Origin: an uncultured Ruminococcus sp.
Lineage (GTDB): Bacteria; Bacillota; Clostridia; Oscillospirales; Ruminococcaceae
DNA: 38,083 bases
NCBI GenBank assembly: GCA_946413815.1
Contig: CAMKMD010000041.1
Location: forward strand, 1-38,083
Direction of reading: 5' to 3'
Part shown: in pieces, positions 15,886 to 23,155 of the stretch
Numbering within the stretch: the stretch's first letter is position 1
How the letters are laid out: every line of letters starts with the position of its first letter
Position numbers and translations under genes: made by a program
Notes under the pieces: model-generated
The model's database searches: none
What the model was told of the DNA's origin: nothing
What the model saw: only the letters and a program-made list of their open reading frames with translations

Positions 15886-16641
15886 ATGTTAAGCTATAGA
15901 CAGATGAAGGCTCTGAAGTACTATATAGGCGATGTTTCCGGCTCTGCCCCTTTCTGGAGCAACGGTAAGGCCTATGTAGTACTCAATTCTCTTTTCTTCC
16001 CGGGCATAGGTACTGAGTCCGCACGTGCTGCCGAGGGAAAGTTTCTCGACCCTGAGATACTTGCTGATGCAGATCGCCTCGAATCGCTCCTGAGGGATCT
16101 TATGTCCGCTTTTACGTCCTGTACAGTCTCCGCTCCTGTGACCACCTTTCGTGTGGAACGTATGTCCGACTTCTCCCTCTGCAGGTCAAAGTCTTCCACA
16201 GTCTCCTTTACTTCTACCTCCACAGCCGGCTATCTCGCCTCCTATAGCGACAGAAAAGGGATAGCCCTGCTTGAATTCCCGCTGCGTCCCGGTATTCCAT
16301 GCGTTGATGTGGCGCACGAGCTGCCGTATTATGCCAAACCCGAGGAAGCAGAGGTACTTCTTCCTCCCGGTCTGCACCTTGATATAAGGGAGGAACTCCT
16401 TTGCGAAGAGCATCTCAGGATAACAGATTCCGAGGGACATCCGCCTGAGATCCGCTGTATAGCAGAACCCTCAGAAGTCATTACACTGCCGTCCGCTCCT
16501 GCAAAGCTGCTTCCGGAGGGAGCCGAAGCCGGTATGCGGGTTTTCAAGGCATTAAATGAAGGGGAGCGTCCCGCAGAGGATGACAAGGAAGCATTCATCT
16601 GCTGGAAGTCAGCTTTCATTTCCCGGCTTTTTGCTCCATGA
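15886..16641 (+). CDS. Predicted mono-ADP-ribosyltransferase (R-S-E class)
   Basis: A 251-residue protein with no signal peptide. What I see is the full R-S-E pattern of ADP-ribosyltransferases of the exoenzyme/ART type. R89 lies in the first core strand (VTTFRVERM), FTSTST at 108-113 gives the S-T-S motif, and PEEAEVLLPPG (152-162) gives E154-x-E156 followed by the usual LLPPG. The N-terminal helical part (AYVVLNSLFF, then LESLLRDLMSAF) also fits. E-x-E members normally modify arginine; the target here is unknown. ATG 15886 has AAGGAG at 7-base spacing; the frame extends upstream into the phosphatase gene but without support. Being cytoplasmic and paired with a phosphatase, it may act on a host-cell protein inside the bacterium. 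The call is by motif only. Confidence 0.72.
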   Translation: MLSYRQMKALKYYIGDVSGSAPFWSNGKAYVVLNSLFFPGIGTESARAAEGKFLDPEILADADRLESLLRDLMSAFTSCTVSAPVTTFRVERMSDFSLCRSKSSTVSFTSTSTAGYLASYSDRKGIALLEFPLRPGIPCVDVAHELPYYAKPEEAEVLLPPGLHLDIREELLCEEHLRITDSEGHPPEIRCIAEPSEVITLPSAPAKLLPEGAEAGMRVFKALNEGERPAEDDKEAFICWKSAFISRLFAP

Positions 16642-16683
16642 AATATACCTGAAGTAAAATATCGAGTATTTGTTACAGAATTG

Positions 16684-16712
16684 TTGACAAACCGTCCGAT
16701 TTGGTGTATAAT
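16684..16712 (+). promoter_or_regulatory. Perfect consensus promoter of the coiled-coil gene
   Basis: TTGACA (16684-16689), 17 bases, TATAAT (16707-16712). The transcript start would be near 16719, which excludes the upstream part of the open frame as coding. Confidence 0.88.
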
Positions 16713-16789
16713 AATGTAGTATATTGCAGCGTGACGCTATATTGCGGCATAGAGCGGAACTTATCTGCCGCAGCTACAGGAGGAAAAAA

Positions 16790-17521
16790 ATGTATTTATT
16801 TCAGAATCTGAAAATGCTCTGGAATTATATGCTGCGTACCGGCAGTACCTACGATCCCGAAACAGAAAGGGATGTGCCGGAGGTTAAGCAGACCGAGCCT
16901 GAGCAGCCTGATCCCTACAAGTTTGATATACCGGATTACAGCGCTGAAATACCGGAGTTTAAGGTAGACGAGGAAATGATAAAGTCGATCGAAGAGAGGA
17001 TCGACCTTATGAATACTGCTCTCACAGGCTTCCGCAGTCAGTGGAAGGAGAAGGACAACCAGACAGATACAAGGATATCTGTTATCGAGACAAGGGTTTC
17101 CGAGACAGAGCGCAAGAACAATGACTACACTGAATTCAATAATCGTCTGTCAGTCCTTACCACACGCATCGAGGAGCTTGAGCAGCTTGTTAACAGACTT
17201 CCCGAATCCACTGTCCTTCCTGAGGAGACCGTTGCAGAGGATATAGCACGTGAAGGTGATGCTGCTCCTGCACAGGAAGCACCGGTTGTTGATATGGATG
17301 AGATCAACAAGAAATTCAAAGCCTACGGTGATATCTATGCAAGACTTACCTCAGAACTCAAGGCTGAGCGTGAGATGAGACTTGAGCAGGAGAGCAAGAT
17401 AGAGACCATCCTTGCCGTTAATCGTAAGCTTGCAGAAAAGATCGCCGCTATGGAGGGCGTCGAGATACCTGCCCCCAGAGAGGAAAAGAAGGCTGAAGAA
17501 CCTGCAAAGACTGAAGAATAA
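16790..17521 (+). CDS. Acidic coiled-coil protein of unknown function
   Basis: A 243-residue cytoplasmic protein. After a short basic/aromatic N-terminus (MYLFQNLKMLWNYMLR) comes an acidic Pro/Glu region, then long heptad-like helices (about 60-140, for example IEERIDLMNTAL and LTTRIEELEQLVNRLP; and about 175-225). The end is Glu/Lys-rich (APREEKKAEEPAKTEE). No enzyme motif, signal peptide or membrane segment. The start at ATG 16790 follows AGGAGG (16778-16783). The N-terminal amphipathic stretch could bind membrane; that is a guess. Own strong promoter and terminator. Confidence 0.75.
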   Translation: MYLFQNLKMLWNYMLRTGSTYDPETERDVPEVKQTEPEQPDPYKFDIPDYSAEIPEFKVDEEMIKSIEERIDLMNTALTGFRSQWKEKDNQTDTRISVIETRVSETERKNNDYTEFNNRLSVLTTRIEELEQLVNRLPESTVLPEETVAEDIAREGDAAPAQEAPVVDMDEINKKFKAYGDIYARLTSELKAEREMRLEQESKIETILAVNRKLAEKIAAMEGVEIPAPREEKKAEEPAKTEE

Positions 17522-17525
17522 GAAT

Positions 17526-17551
17526 AAGCCCGCAGTACAGCCTGCGGGCTT
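17526..17551 (+). terminator. Terminator after the coiled-coil gene
   Basis: A perfect 10-base stem (17526-17535 with 17542-17551), followed by TGTTTG. It lies between convergent genes and may serve both. Confidence 0.8.
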
Positions 17552-17562
17552 TGTTTGTCGCA

Positions 17563-18120
17563 TCACCGGGGCAGCCTTGCAAGCAGGGCTGCTCCGTTCT
17601 TTTTCAGCCAGTCGTTCCATTTGTAGTAATCGGGATATACTCTCAGCACCTCTGCGTAGAAGCGTGGAGAGTGGTTCATCTCCTTACGGTGGCATAGTTC
17701 ATGGACTACGATGCTGTCGATCACCTCAGGCGGCGCCAGCATGAGCAGACAGTTGAAATTCAGATTTCCCTTTGAGGAACAGCTCCCCCAGCGTGTCCTC
17801 TGGCTGCGTATGGTTATTCTGCCGTAGCTCACACCTACGATGGGAGCATAGTAACGCACTCTTTCAGGGATGTATTTCAAAGCGCTGTCCGCAAGCTCTC
17901 TCAGCTCTTCCTCAGTCATAGCCGGCACCTTTGCGCTGTCCGCTATTCTGCTGAGGTGCTTTTCTATCCAGTCGGATCTGCGCCTTATGAAATCCCGGAT
18001 ATCCTTTTCAGGCATCCTCAGAGGTGCACGGGCGACAACACGTCCGTCAGGGGATATCTGCAGGCTCAGTGTCTTTCGCCTGCTTCTGATGATCTCGACC
18101 TTTTCTGTGATATCAGTCAA
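17563..18120 (-). CDS. YgjP-family zinc metallopeptidase (DUF45)
   Basis: A 185-residue protein with the YgjP/DUF45 layout: N-terminal beta region (RRKTLSLQISPDGRVVARAP), RWGSCSSKGNLNFN (110-123), then the zinc motif HELCH (140-144) with H150 further on. Predicted cytoplasmic metal-dependent peptidase; physiological substrate unknown. The start is TTG 18120, preceded by AGGAG 7 bases upstream; it overlaps the end of the GGDEF-PAS gene by eight bases, so translation is probably coupled. No internal ATG fits the family's N-terminus. Confidence 0.85.
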   Translation of the reverse strand: MTDITEKVEIIRSRRKTLSLQISPDGRVVARAPLRMPEKDIRDFIRRRSDWIEKHLSRIADSAKVPAMTEEELRELADSALKYIPERVRYYAPIVGVSYGRITIRSQRTRWGSCSSKGNLNFNCLLMLAPPEVIDSIVVHELCHRKEMNHSPRFYAEVLRVYPDYYKWNDWLKKNGAALLARLPR

Positions 18121-19516
18121 CCGGTTCTCCTGCCTTTCTCAGTATATCCTCTTTCTGTCTGCGGTCATAGAGGAATACATAGAATATATCGCCGTATTTC
18201 GGCGTATTAACGAGATGACCGATATCGTCCACCTCACGTATCTTACCGTTCTTTGTAATGATACGGTAGGATACATAGTCAAGACCCTCAGGATTTGAGT
18301 TTATCTGTCTTGTTATTGAGCGTTCAACTCTGTCTAAGTCGTCAGGATGAACGATGTTCCTGAAGCTGTCTCCGCTGAATTTAAGAAGCTCTTCCATTGA
18401 GCTGCACTCAAACAATGCGTAGAGCTGGTCGTTAGCGAAGAGTATCTCCTCCTTTTCATCCGCCTTGTATACAAGTATAGCACCGGGTATACCGGATACG
18501 ATATCCGAGAGATTGAAGCTGAGCAGAGTTCGCTTCTGTTCGGCCATTTCGGGGCTGTATTTGATAAAGCTGTCGCGCTTGTCCATCTTTACATTATACA
18601 TAGCCATATCCGCATTGGTAACGAGTTCAGAGTAGCTCTCGCCCTGTTCGGGATACATGGCATAGCCTATAGAGAATGTAAAGCGGCAGATATTGTTGTT
18701 CAGCTTTATAAAATGGTTCTCGTTGGAGAAGCGTCCTATTTCATCGATGACTTGTGAGTCGGTCCTGTGTTTGAGAAGGACGATGAACTCGTCGCCGCCG
18801 TTCCTGCCGATAACGCTGTCCCTGCCGAAGAACCTTTCCAGGCTCCTTGCAGTACTCCTGAGTACGATGTCGCCTGTCTCGTGACCGTACTGATCGTTGA
18901 AGCGCTTGAAATGGTCGATATCGATGATGATAAGCACCGAGGACTCAGATGGAGATGAAGCAAGATAAGAAGAGATGCTGTTCTCCGAGGCACTCTTGTT
19001 GTAGAGTCCGGTAAGTCCGTCATATTCCGCACGTCTCATCATCCGCATACTTTCGTCATAGGTATCTGTCAGGTCAAGAACAAGAAATATACCCGTAACG
19101 GAGCTTCCGTGCCTTGAGAGGAGGCATGAAAGCTGCTTGTGGTACTTTATGCCGCTCAGTATGCAGTCGTAGTAGGCAGTGAAAAAGGTCTCGCCAAGAC
19201 CGAACTGCCTTATAAGCTCCGGGCGGCTGAATACTGCATGAAGGTCATCTCCGGAAGGATCCGGGATCCAGGTGATAAGGATGGATGAAAGAACATCATC
19301 GAGGGTACTGTGACGGTAGATCCTCGTCAAAGCGGCGAATGATTCGCTTACGTGTATGTCTGAAATGGTGTTGTGGGTCAGATCGGCTGTGAAATAGGTC
19401 GATTTGTCGAGCAGGCTGTTCAGAGAGGGATATCTGAGGCTCGAAGCAAAACACCGGCCTGAGATCTCATAGAGAAGGTCCGAAGTCTGACGGTGGTGTC
19501 CGATTGTTGGCGGCAT
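18113..19516 (-). CDS. GGDEF-PAS signalling protein (probable diguanylate cyclase)
   Basis: A 467-residue soluble protein with three parts. An N-terminal region (about 1-165) looks PAS-like, with strands such as YFTADLTHNTISDIHV. Next comes a GGDEF domain (from about 170) beginning EYDGLTGLYNKS and carrying the intact GGDEF signature, so c-di-GMP synthesis is likely. The C-terminal PAS domain (about 330-455) holds IVHPDDLDRVERS and YRIITKNGKIREV. The product-inhibition RxxD motif is not at its usual place. No membrane helices. The start at ATG 19516 follows AAAGGAGG; the ATGs at 19549 and 19546 lack a site. Perfect promoter at 19554-19582. Confidence 0.88.
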   Translation of the reverse strand: MPPTIGHHRQTSDLLYEISGRCFASSLRYPSLNSLLDKSTYFTADLTHNTISDIHVSESFAALTRIYRHSTLDDVLSSILITWIPDPSGDDLHAVFSRPELIRQFGLGETFFTAYYDCILSGIKYHKQLSCLLSRHGSSVTGIFLVLDLTDTYDESMRMMRRAEYDGLTGLYNKSASENSISSYLASSPSESSVLIIIDIDHFKRFNDQYGHETGDIVLRSTARSLERFFGRDSVIGRNGGDEFIVLLKHRTDSQVIDEIGRFSNENHFIKLNNNICRFTFSIGYAMYPEQGESYSELVTNADMAMYNVKMDKRDSFIKYSPEMAEQKRTLLSFNLSDIVSGIPGAILVYKADEKEEILFANDQLYALFECSSMEELLKFSGDSFRNIVHPDDLDRVERSITRQINSNPEGLDYVSYRIITKNGKIREVDDIGHLVNTPKYGDIFYVFLYDRRQKEDILRKAGEPVD

Positions 19517-19553
19517 GGCATCCTCCTTTCCTACTGATAAACTCATCACATTT

Positions 19554-19582
19554 ATTATAACACATCAATGTATTTTTGTCAA
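19554..19582 (-). promoter_or_regulatory. Perfect consensus promoter of the GGDEF-PAS gene
   Basis: On the minus strand TTGACA (19582-19577), 17 bases, TATAAT (19559-19554). It places the transcript start near 19547 and supports translation from 19516. Confidence 0.85.
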
Positions 19583-19650
19583 GATTGTACTAATCACTGA
19601 TACCAAATATTGCGTACTTTTATTATGGCTATTTTTTTTGCTGTCAGATA

Positions 19651-19679
19651 TTGACATTTACTTCCAAAGGGTATATAAT
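19651..19679 (+). promoter_or_regulatory. Perfect consensus promoter of the Nudix gene
   Basis: TTGACA (19651-19656), 17 bases, TATAAT (19674-19679). It lies within the apparent 5' part of the open frame, so the gene must start downstream of about 19686. Confidence 0.87.
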
Positions 19680-19737
19680 TACTATCGCCGCGTGTTGCGG
19701 TTATAACTGCCCGCAGGGCATGATCGAAGGTGTTTTG

Positions 19738-20538
19738 ATGCAGGTTTCCCAAACCATAGAAATATATCTCAGCCGTCTTGCTACGGCTCAGGAGAATTAC
19801 AGACGGACAGCCGCAGCACTCGGAGCTGAAAAGTTCTCCGGAGCGGATGAAGTTGAAGCATTCCTTAAAAATGCAGACCATAAGTTCGATTATGATATCT
19901 ATATATCCGATGAGGAGCAGGAGTGTACCTCAGTGGATGAGATAACATCTGTATTCCGTGCCTTTGCAGAGGATAACGAAGATGTCAGGGTAACGTTCAC
20001 AGAGGAGGAGTTTCTCAACCTCGTGGATAACGGCTGCCGCCTCACGGAGGACAGCAAGCCGAGAAGTCTTGTTCACCGTGACGGCGATCTTCATCCTGCT
20101 GTTCATGTATGGATAATCAAGCGCCGAGATATGGGTGTATATGTGCTTCTGCAGAAGCGTGCTGACATGAAGGATACGGATCCCGGATGCTATGATGTAT
20201 CAGTGGCCGGCCATCTTTCACAGGGCAATGAGTTCCGCAGTGCAGCGGTACGCGAGACAGCCGAAGAGCTGGGTATAAAGATACACGGCAGTCAGCTGAG
20301 GCATATAGGTAACCTCAGCTCACATACCGTCACCGGTGATATCGACGATAACGAGTACGTAGCAGTATACATATACCGTGAGCCGGTTGACGAGGACGGC
20401 ATCTCTCTCCAGCAGGAGGAGGTCTCCGAGGTATGCTGGGCAGAGGTAGACGAGCTTCTTGCCGTTATGGACGACGAGGATTTCCCGAACTGTATCGATG
20501 TGCGTGAGCTTGTAATGATCAAGAAGGCAGTATTCTGA
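19738..20538 (+). CDS. Nudix hydrolase with N-terminal extension
   Basis: A 266-residue protein. Residues 1-105 are an acidic region of no recognised family. From about 108 comes a Nudix fold (VHRDGDLHPAVHVWIIKRR, as in isopentenyl-diphosphate isomerase-like Nudix proteins). The Nudix box lies at 148-169, with RETAEELG giving the catalytic R162, E163, E166 and E167. The Glu of the G-x5-E element is Asn154, with Glu155 next to it; the metal-binding residues are kept, so activity is likely. The substrate is some nucleoside-diphosphate-linked compound and cannot be specified. Start chosen at ATG 19738 (GAAGGTG upstream), with ATG 19720 as alternative. Confidence 0.85.
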   Translation: MQVSQTIEIYLSRLATAQENYRRTAAALGAEKFSGADEVEAFLKNADHKFDYDIYISDEEQECTSVDEITSVFRAFAEDNEDVRVTFTEEEFLNLVDNGCRLTEDSKPRSLVHRDGDLHPAVHVWIIKRRDMGVYVLLQKRADMKDTDPGCYDVSVAGHLSQGNEFRSAAVRETAEELGIKIHGSQLRHIGNLSSHTVTGDIDDNEYVAVYIYREPVDEDGISLQQEEVSEVCWAEVDELLAVMDDEDFPNCIDVRELVMIKKAVF

Positions 20539-20546
20539 TATAATAC

Positions 20547-20580
20547 AGCGCCCCTGAGTAAATCTCAGGGGCGCTTTTTT
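20547..20580 (+). terminator. Terminator of the Nudix gene
   Basis: A perfect 12-base stem (20547-20558 with 20564-20575), TAAAT loop, T tract. Textbook intrinsic terminator, nine bases after the stop. Confidence 0.95.
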
Positions 20581-20582
20581 GC

Positions 20583-20885
20583 TTATATCTGTTTGTAGAG
20601 GTAGAAAACCGCACCGATATGCAGTGCAAGTCCGATGATATTGACTATCCAGAAATACCAGTGCTTTGTCTTATGACGGAAAAAATTCATGGCTATAAGA
20701 GCACCGGCAGCACCTCCGATGAGACCTGTACCGAGAAGAGTAGATTCCCTTATCCTCCATTTGCCTCTCCTGGCCTTGCCTTTGTCTGCGCCGTACATGA
20801 TGAAAGCTACAACAGACATGACAATGAAGTAGGAAACTGCTGCTAAAAACGCCATGGGAAGCTGTGTTGCTGTTTCGGTTGTCAT
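20583..20885 (-). CDS. DUF1294 membrane protein
   Basis: A 100-residue protein with three hydrophobic segments and the DUF1294 signature: YGADKGKARRGKWRIRESTLL, then GGAAGALIAMNFFRHKTKHWYF. Inner-membrane protein of unknown function. AAGGAGG lies upstream of ATG 20885. It follows the cation efflux gene by 14 bases, so it is probably co-transcribed with it. Confidence 0.9.
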   Translation of the reverse strand: MTTETATQLPMAFLAAVSYFIVMSVVAFIMYGADKGKARRGKWRIRESTLLGTGLIGGAAGALIAMNFFRHKTKHWYFWIVNIIGLALHIGAVFYLYKQI

Positions 20886-20899
20886 CTTTTATTTCCTCC

Positions 20900-22033
20900 T
20901 TATTCGCTTACACTGAAATCTGTATCAAGAGTACAGAGTACTTCGTATTCCGGGTATTCCTCACGTATCTCCGCAACCACATGGTCGTATACGGATATCC
21001 TGTCCTTGACCTCGAAATCGACTATCATATCGAACTGTATAGTTTTTCTCTCGTTGTTTACACTGAAACCGTGCACCTGAATGACATGGTCATGAGATAG
21101 TGCGATACGCGATATCTCATCACGGATACGGCAGAACTCCTCATTCTCCTCATTCATGGCGTAGATGCTCATGGCAGTCAGGATAATGCCGTGTTTGCTG
21201 TATACCTCAAGAGCAGCAGTTCTTTCAAGCTGGTCTATCTCTAATGCGGTAAGAGTATGCGGCACCTCTGCATGAACGGAACAGTTGAGCCTGTCGGGGC
21301 CGTAATCGTGGAATATAATATCGAATACACCCTGTATTTCCGGCAGCTCCATGAGAGTATCACGCACGGCTGCTACGGTTTCCTGACTGACTCTGTGCCC
21401 CAGAAGGTCTGAGATCGTACCCCTGAGCATCTCGATACCGGAACGTATGATGATAACGGATATCACAGCACCGAGCCAGGCTTCAAGGCTCAGACCGGTG
21501 ATAAGGAATATGACTGCTGCACCGAGAGTGGATGCGGAGATTACAGCATCATTCATAGCGTCTGTACCGGAATTGATAAGCGGATCGGATTTCACACGCT
21601 GACCTGTATTTTTAACGTATCTGCCGAGGACTATCTTGACTATTACAGCAATGGCAACTATGATAAGTGAGGCAGCTGAATAATCAGGTGTCTGGGGATT
21701 AATGATCTTCTTTACAGACTCCACAAGGGATGTGATACCGGCATAGAGTATGATGACGGAAATGACCATAGCGCTCAGATACTCCGCCCTTCCGTGTCCC
21801 CAGGGATGCTCCTTGTCAGGCTGCTTTCCCGCAAGCTTTGTACCGATTATGGTGATTATGGAAGAACCTGCATCACTGAGGTTGTTGACTGCATCGAGAG
21901 TTATAGCGATAGAGTGGGATATGATGCCCACAGTCGCTTTGAAGGCTGAAAGGAATATATTGGCGGCTATTCCGATGATACTTGTACGTATGATCACACT
22001 GTCCCTGTTTAATGTCTGTTGAGCGTCTGACAT
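20900..22033 (-). CDS. Cation diffusion facilitator family transporter
   Basis: A 377-residue CDF/COG0053 metal-proton antiporter. Six membrane helices in the first ~215 residues, with the metal-site helix motif DAVNNLSDAGSS, the cytoplasmic loop KEHPWGHGRAEYLS and the second site DAMNDAVIS. A cytoplasmic C-terminal domain with ferredoxin-like strands continues to the end and appears extended by ~80 residues. Exports a divalent cation such as Zn, Mn or Fe; which one is not determinable. The start is ATG 22033 after AAAGGAGG; the frame runs 48 codons further upstream without support. Confidence 0.92.
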   Translation of the reverse strand: MSDAQQTLNRDSVIIRTSIIGIAANIFLSAFKATVGIISHSIAITLDAVNNLSDAGSSIITIIGTKLAGKQPDKEHPWGHGRAEYLSAMVISVIILYAGITSLVESVKKIINPQTPDYSAASLIIVAIAVIVKIVLGRYVKNTGQRVKSDPLINSGTDAMNDAVISASTLGAAVIFLITGLSLEAWLGAVISVIIIRSGIEMLRGTISDLLGHRVSQETVAAVRDTLMELPEIQGVFDIIFHDYGPDRLNCSVHAEVPHTLTALEIDQLERTAALEVYSKHGIILTAMSIYAMNEENEEFCRIRDEISRIALSHDHVIQVHGFSVNNERKTIQFDMIVDFEVKDRISVYDHVVAEIREEYPEYEVLCTLDTDFSVSE

Positions 22034-22069
22034 GGAGGAGCCTCCTTTGGAAATTAAGATACTTAATAT

Positions 22070-22098
22070 ATTATACCACATATGTTCGCTGTCTGCAA
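22070..22098 (-). promoter_or_regulatory. Extended -10 promoter of the cation efflux operon
   Basis: On the minus strand TGG-TATAAT (-10 at 22075-22070) with a partial -35 (TTGCAG) 17 bases upstream. Confidence 0.6.
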
Positions 22099-22105
22099 TA
22101 CGGAA

Positions 22106-22134
22106 AGGACAATTATTTCCCGACCGCATATAAT
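22106..22134 (+). promoter_or_regulatory. Promoter of the amidase gene
   Basis: AGGACA (22106-22111), 17 bases, TATAAT (22129-22134). It supports translation from 22178 rather than from the longer open frame. Confidence 0.6.
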
Positions 22135-22177
22135 GAGTTATGGAGATATCCATAGATATGCAGAAAGGACAGATCAT

Positions 22178-22915
22178 ATGCCTAAGGTATTTCTCAGCCC
22201 CTCGACCCAGGAATGGAACCAGTATATCTCCGGCGGGAACGAGGAGCTTTATATGAATCTTCTTGCGGACAGACTTGAACCATATCTCCGCTCCTGCGGT
22301 ATAGTCTTTGTACGCAATGACCCGTCACGGAACGTGCAGGGCGCCATAGCTGATTCCAACGCCGGCAGCTACGACGTACATCTTGCCCTCCACAGCAACG
22401 CCGCTCCTGAGAGTCTCTCCGGGCGTCTCCGTGGGGTAGACGTGTATTTCGCTCCGGCAAGCAGCCTCAGCGAGAAGCTTGCCAATATTATAGCCAATAA
22501 CATGAAAGCCATCTATCCGTTCCCGGATAAGGTGAGAGCAGTCCCGACCAGTTCTCTCGGCGAGGTGCTACGTACTAAGGCAGTTGCTGTCCTCGCAGAG
22601 ATAGGCTACCATGATAACTATGCTGACGAGGCCTGGCTTAAAAGCAGCCTTGAAGCCATAGCACGCAATCTCGCACGTTCACTCTGTGACTATTTCGGCA
22701 TTCCATTTGTACAGCCCTCCGCAGTACGCTGGGGAACTGTAGTCACTGACGGTGCTAACCTGAATATCCGCAGCTACCCTTCAATGAACGGAACCATTAT
22801 AGGAGTTATACCCTCCGGCGCAACCGTAATGATAAGCGGTGAGACTGAGGAGTGGTATGTTGTTGGCTACAATGGTATAACCGGCTATTCAAGCAGCGAC
22901 TATATTCTGATATAA
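22178..22915 (+). CDS. N-acetylmuramoyl-L-alanine amidase-like protein with SH3 domain
   Basis: A 245-residue protein. The first ~180 residues follow the Amidase_3 fold: KVFLSPSTQEWN at the start, NEELYMN (Glu ligand), LALHSNAAP (His ligand) and AVLAEIGYHDN (catalytic Glu). A bacterial SH3 domain (about 186-245, GANLNIRSYPS to GYSSSDYIL) would bind peptidoglycan. The usual DPGHGG with the first zinc His is not present, as in SPSTQ-type relatives, so activity should not be assumed. No signal peptide is visible, which is odd for a wall enzyme. ATG 22178 has AAAGGA upstream. Confidence 0.82.
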   Translation: MPKVFLSPSTQEWNQYISGGNEELYMNLLADRLEPYLRSCGIVFVRNDPSRNVQGAIADSNAGSYDVHLALHSNAAPESLSGRLRGVDVYFAPASSLSEKLANIIANNMKAIYPFPDKVRAVPTSSLGEVLRTKAVAVLAEIGYHDNYADEAWLKSSLEAIARNLARSLCDYFGIPFVQPSAVRWGTVVTDGANLNIRSYPSMNGTIIGVIPSGATVMISGETEEWYVVGYNGITGYSSSDYILI

Positions 22916-22920
22916 AAGAA

Positions 22921-22950
22921 ACGGACAGTGTATGCTGTCCGTACATATTT
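22921..22950 (+). terminator. Weak terminator after the amidase gene
   Basis: A perfect eight-base stem (22921-22928 with 22935-22942) six bases after the stop, followed by only a short T-rich run. Confidence 0.5.
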
Positions 22951-23026
22951 CCGGCCTTAAACCATACAGATTGGTACTTATATGTAGATTTTCACAGGTT
23001 TTGACACCATTTCTTCAAAAAGTGCG

Positions 23027-23055
23027 TTGACCGGCATTGTCATAAGTGATAAAAT
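23027..23055 (+). promoter_or_regulatory. Promoter of the GH95 gene
   Basis: TTGACC (23027-23032), 17 bases, TAAAAT (23050-23055) with a TGA extension. About 95 bases of leader before the start codon. Confidence 0.7.
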
Positions 23056-23155
23056 TATGTTATAAGATGGGAGATGTATGTACATCATTACCGTCTGATA
23101 TATAGAAAGATCAGGTATCCCTCTCTCAGGTACCTGAAAGAATGGAGTTGGGTCT

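Noticed and set aside
19651..19737. Longer N-terminus for the Nudix protein
   Set aside because: The segment contains the promoter, so it cannot be transcribed from it.
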